Assembly: GCF_963678635.1 (NCBI RefSeq)
Contig: NC_087066.1
Coordinates: 9,700,723 to 9,764,722 of the forward strand
Source: Symsagittifera roscoffensis
Lineage: Eukaryota > Xenacoelomorpha > Acoela > Convolutidae
Length of the DNA stretch: 64,000 bases
Reading direction: 5' to 3'
Below, piece by piece: positions 61,888 through 64,000 of the stretch. The position numbers and the translations under genes are program-made. Within the stretch, counting starts at the first letter, position 1. Each line of letters opens with the position of its first letter. Below the pieces are notes generated by a model, which had not been told where the DNA came from, searched no databases, and saw nothing but the letters and a program-made list of their open reading frames with translations.

Positions 61888-64000
61888 AATATATTGCAAG
61901 AAATGTACCACAAGTTTGCAAAGGAGTTAATCTTTACCTCATTGAATAATCGTAATGATAACACCTTGATCTAATCCTCTGCAAGTCCCGTGTCAAAATT
62001 GCGTTTTCGTCTCTTTTTTCCACGGAGGATGCTATATGAGCTCACTCTTAAGAAACACGAGCAGAGTGGGGCCCATTTTTTTAAGCAAAAGGAGCTAAAA
62101 GAGCCCAGTTTTTCAGTTTTAATTCAATTTTCGGTCCCAAGTTTCTCAGTGTGAGGCTGATTGAGTCCAAATTTCCAAAAAACATTCCAAATGAGTCCCA
62201 TTCTCAGTACGGAGCTGACTAAGCCCAATTCTTAACAAAAAAAAAGCTCAATTAGTTAAATTATTAGCAAATTTTGCTGATCCAGTTTCTGATTTGAGAT
62301 ATAAAAAATCACAACAAACAGCAATTCTAAGGATTAGTAGACCAGAGGAAGAACAAAGGTTTTGGGTACTCAAATATTCGGTTCGAACCCCTCAACTTTG
62401 GTCTCATAGAAGAGGATCAATGACCTCAATTTTGTAAACATTGGTCTCCAATTGGGCGCCATTGGGACCAATTTTTTCGTGATAACTAGGGACTAATCGT
62501 GCTAAAAATTGGGCTCGTTCAGCGCCTTTTTATGGAAAACTTCAAGCAAAATTTTCAATTCCGGGAGCGAAGACTTTCAAGAAAAAACAAGGAGAGTAAA
62601 ATGCCTTAAATTTTTCAAAAAATAACTACAATTTAGAAACGAGAAGGTATATGTAACTTGGAACAGATGTCTCGGATTTGATCAAGCTTTAAAACAGAGC
62701 TTCCTTTTTTTTTATTGCAATTTTCGCAAAATTTACAAACACTTTTTCACGTACATACATCATTGATTTTGGCAAATATATTTTTGAGACTAGCATTTAC
62801 CAAAGTGATGGTGTGTTATTCAAAGAAAAAAATTTTTTAGAAACTTTGTGGTTATCTTTTTGCATCTCAGATTCTCAAATTAAGATTGAATTGTTCAATT
62901 AACTTTTCGTTTTCGACCCATTAGCGAAAGCCGCAACAATCACGGTTCGATTGTTTTCTGTTTTTTTTTGCGAGACATCTTTTTTTTCTTTTGGGCAAGT
63001 GAGGACCATATTTCGTAAGTGAAACAATAACTATCTCAAATTTTAACAAAAATTTGGAAACCTTTTTCGAAAAAAAAAAATAAATTTTTTTTGGTTAATA
63101 TTATAAAATAAAAAATATGCAGAATTAAAAATGTATAACTGACCTAGAAACTCTATTCCTCTAAATTCTCTTGCCAACCGAAGATTTTTTCCAAGATCTG
63201 TTTTAAATTAAGATATCCATTTTCGGCCGATCGTCCAAAAAAAACATTTCTTTCGGCGTTGTTTTTTTGGTCAAAATCAATCAATAAAATTGCGCAAAAA
63301 CAGTTTTCCTCGGATTATTTAAAAAAGGTCATTAAAATGTTCGAATAGTTTTGAAAATCCCCCTCGTGAAACTCCTAGAAAAAAGAGATCAGTAATATAA
63401 TCGTTTACTGTATTTTGAAGAAAGTAAGCAAAATGATAAGATTGAGTAGCCAATTTTTTCCTTTAACGGAGCTTCAATGAAAATGACGTTCTCCAGGATT
63501 ATAAAAATTTTAAACGTGTTCTCAGTTTTTTAATTTTTTGATTTTTATGAAAACTATTTTTTTTATTCTGCCCTGTAGCTGACACTTTTTTTTCATATAA
63601 GGCGTAGGTCGGGTATTCAACAGCTCTACCGTCTTTGGCTATTGCGATGAAATTTTGTGAGCTTCAAATGTGGTATCATACTCAAACCCTAATCGCGTTC
63701 ACAAAATTTCTCTACGTTCAGAAAAATTGGTCTGAATGTTACCTTTTTCAGACTGAACTCGATTGAGTGAGGAGTAATGAAGTAAATTCAAATTCAATTC
63801 TGCTGCATTTTTAACAAAATTTCAACAAAAACCAATTGACCTAAAACATAAATTAGAAAAAGAATCTGTACAAAAAATTAGAAAACTTAGTTCTCTATTT
63901 TTCTTAAATTTCTATAACTCTTAAATTTTTTTACTGTTCTTTTTTTTGGTTGCCTCCTTTTTTGTTTGCCCACCTGCGTTCAAAAAACTCTACGTTGCTT
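61888..64000. other. no exon recognised; low-complexity DNA
   Basis: Directly downstream of the WH2 exon. Loosely repeated GAGTCCAA/GAGCCCA/GGTCCCAA words occur at 62030-62520. I looked for an acidic last exon for WASP and did not find one. The remainder is AT-rich. Confidence 0.4.
63210..63375 (+). mobile_element. decayed third copy of the hAT-like MITE
   Basis: Contains ATTTTCGGCCGATCG, TTTCGGCG, TTGGTCAAAA and GAAAATCCCCCTCG, then CTCCTAGA, in the same order as the copies at 34237 and 55084, but with no recognisable termini. Confidence 0.4.

Noticed and set aside
1-64000. CRISPR arrays, bacterial operons or ribosomal RNA
   Set aside because: No spaced direct-repeat array, no prokaryotic gene layout and no rRNA-like conserved text were seen; the window is animal DNA.

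Overview
This window is AT-rich animal (metazoan) DNA dominated by LTR retrotransposons. Genes have GT-AG introns of about 70 to 870 bp, and one is a clear WASP-family actin regulator. Short introns together with envelope-bearing Ty3/gypsy elements would fit an appendicularian tunicate, but nothing here proves the species; a rotifer or another small invertebrate is also possible.

Layout: 1-4023 holds a small two-exon gene (1038-1581), a broken acidic coding fragment (84-344) and one minus-strand exon candidate. 4024-20812 is an old, decayed copy of a giant LTR element on the minus strand. 20813-26040 holds exons of unrecognised genes and unassigned DNA. 26041-33255 is a young, intact Ty3/gypsy element (plus strand, 280-bp LTRs, 5-bp target duplication, one 2,071-codon gag-pol frame). 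33430-34236 carries host exon candidates. 34237-53576 is a nested insertion: a hAT-like MITE with an 8-bp target duplication sits in a coding frame, and a second, intact 18.9-kb copy of the giant element (34558-53476, minus strand, LTRs with no difference seen, CAGT target duplication) sits inside the MITE. 53585-64000 holds the rest of the split coding frame, a broken SLC52-type riboflavin transporter, several foldback elements, a relic gypsy gag-pol, and the WASP gene (exons 59641-59702 and 60570 onward).

The giant element is the main result. In transcription order (minus strand) it carries a 5' LTR, a primer-binding site, a 1.2-kb leader with paired hairpins and a splice donor, a 155-aa basic accessory ORF, a 2,740-aa Gag-Pol (zinc knuckle, protease, RT, RNase H, integrase with D,D35E and GPY), a 61-codon hydrophobic ORF, a 378-codon ORF with no methionine, an 872-aa Env-like glycoprotein with a PTAP motif in its tail, a 601-aa ORF of unknown function, and a 3' region with a small intron directly after the last stop codon. 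ORF1/gag, ORF-C/env and env/ORF-E overlap at their stops and starts by 26, 13 and 4 nt. The decayed copy keeps the same order of parts, the env/ORF-E junction and the 3' intron, so these features are ancestral to both copies and probably functional.
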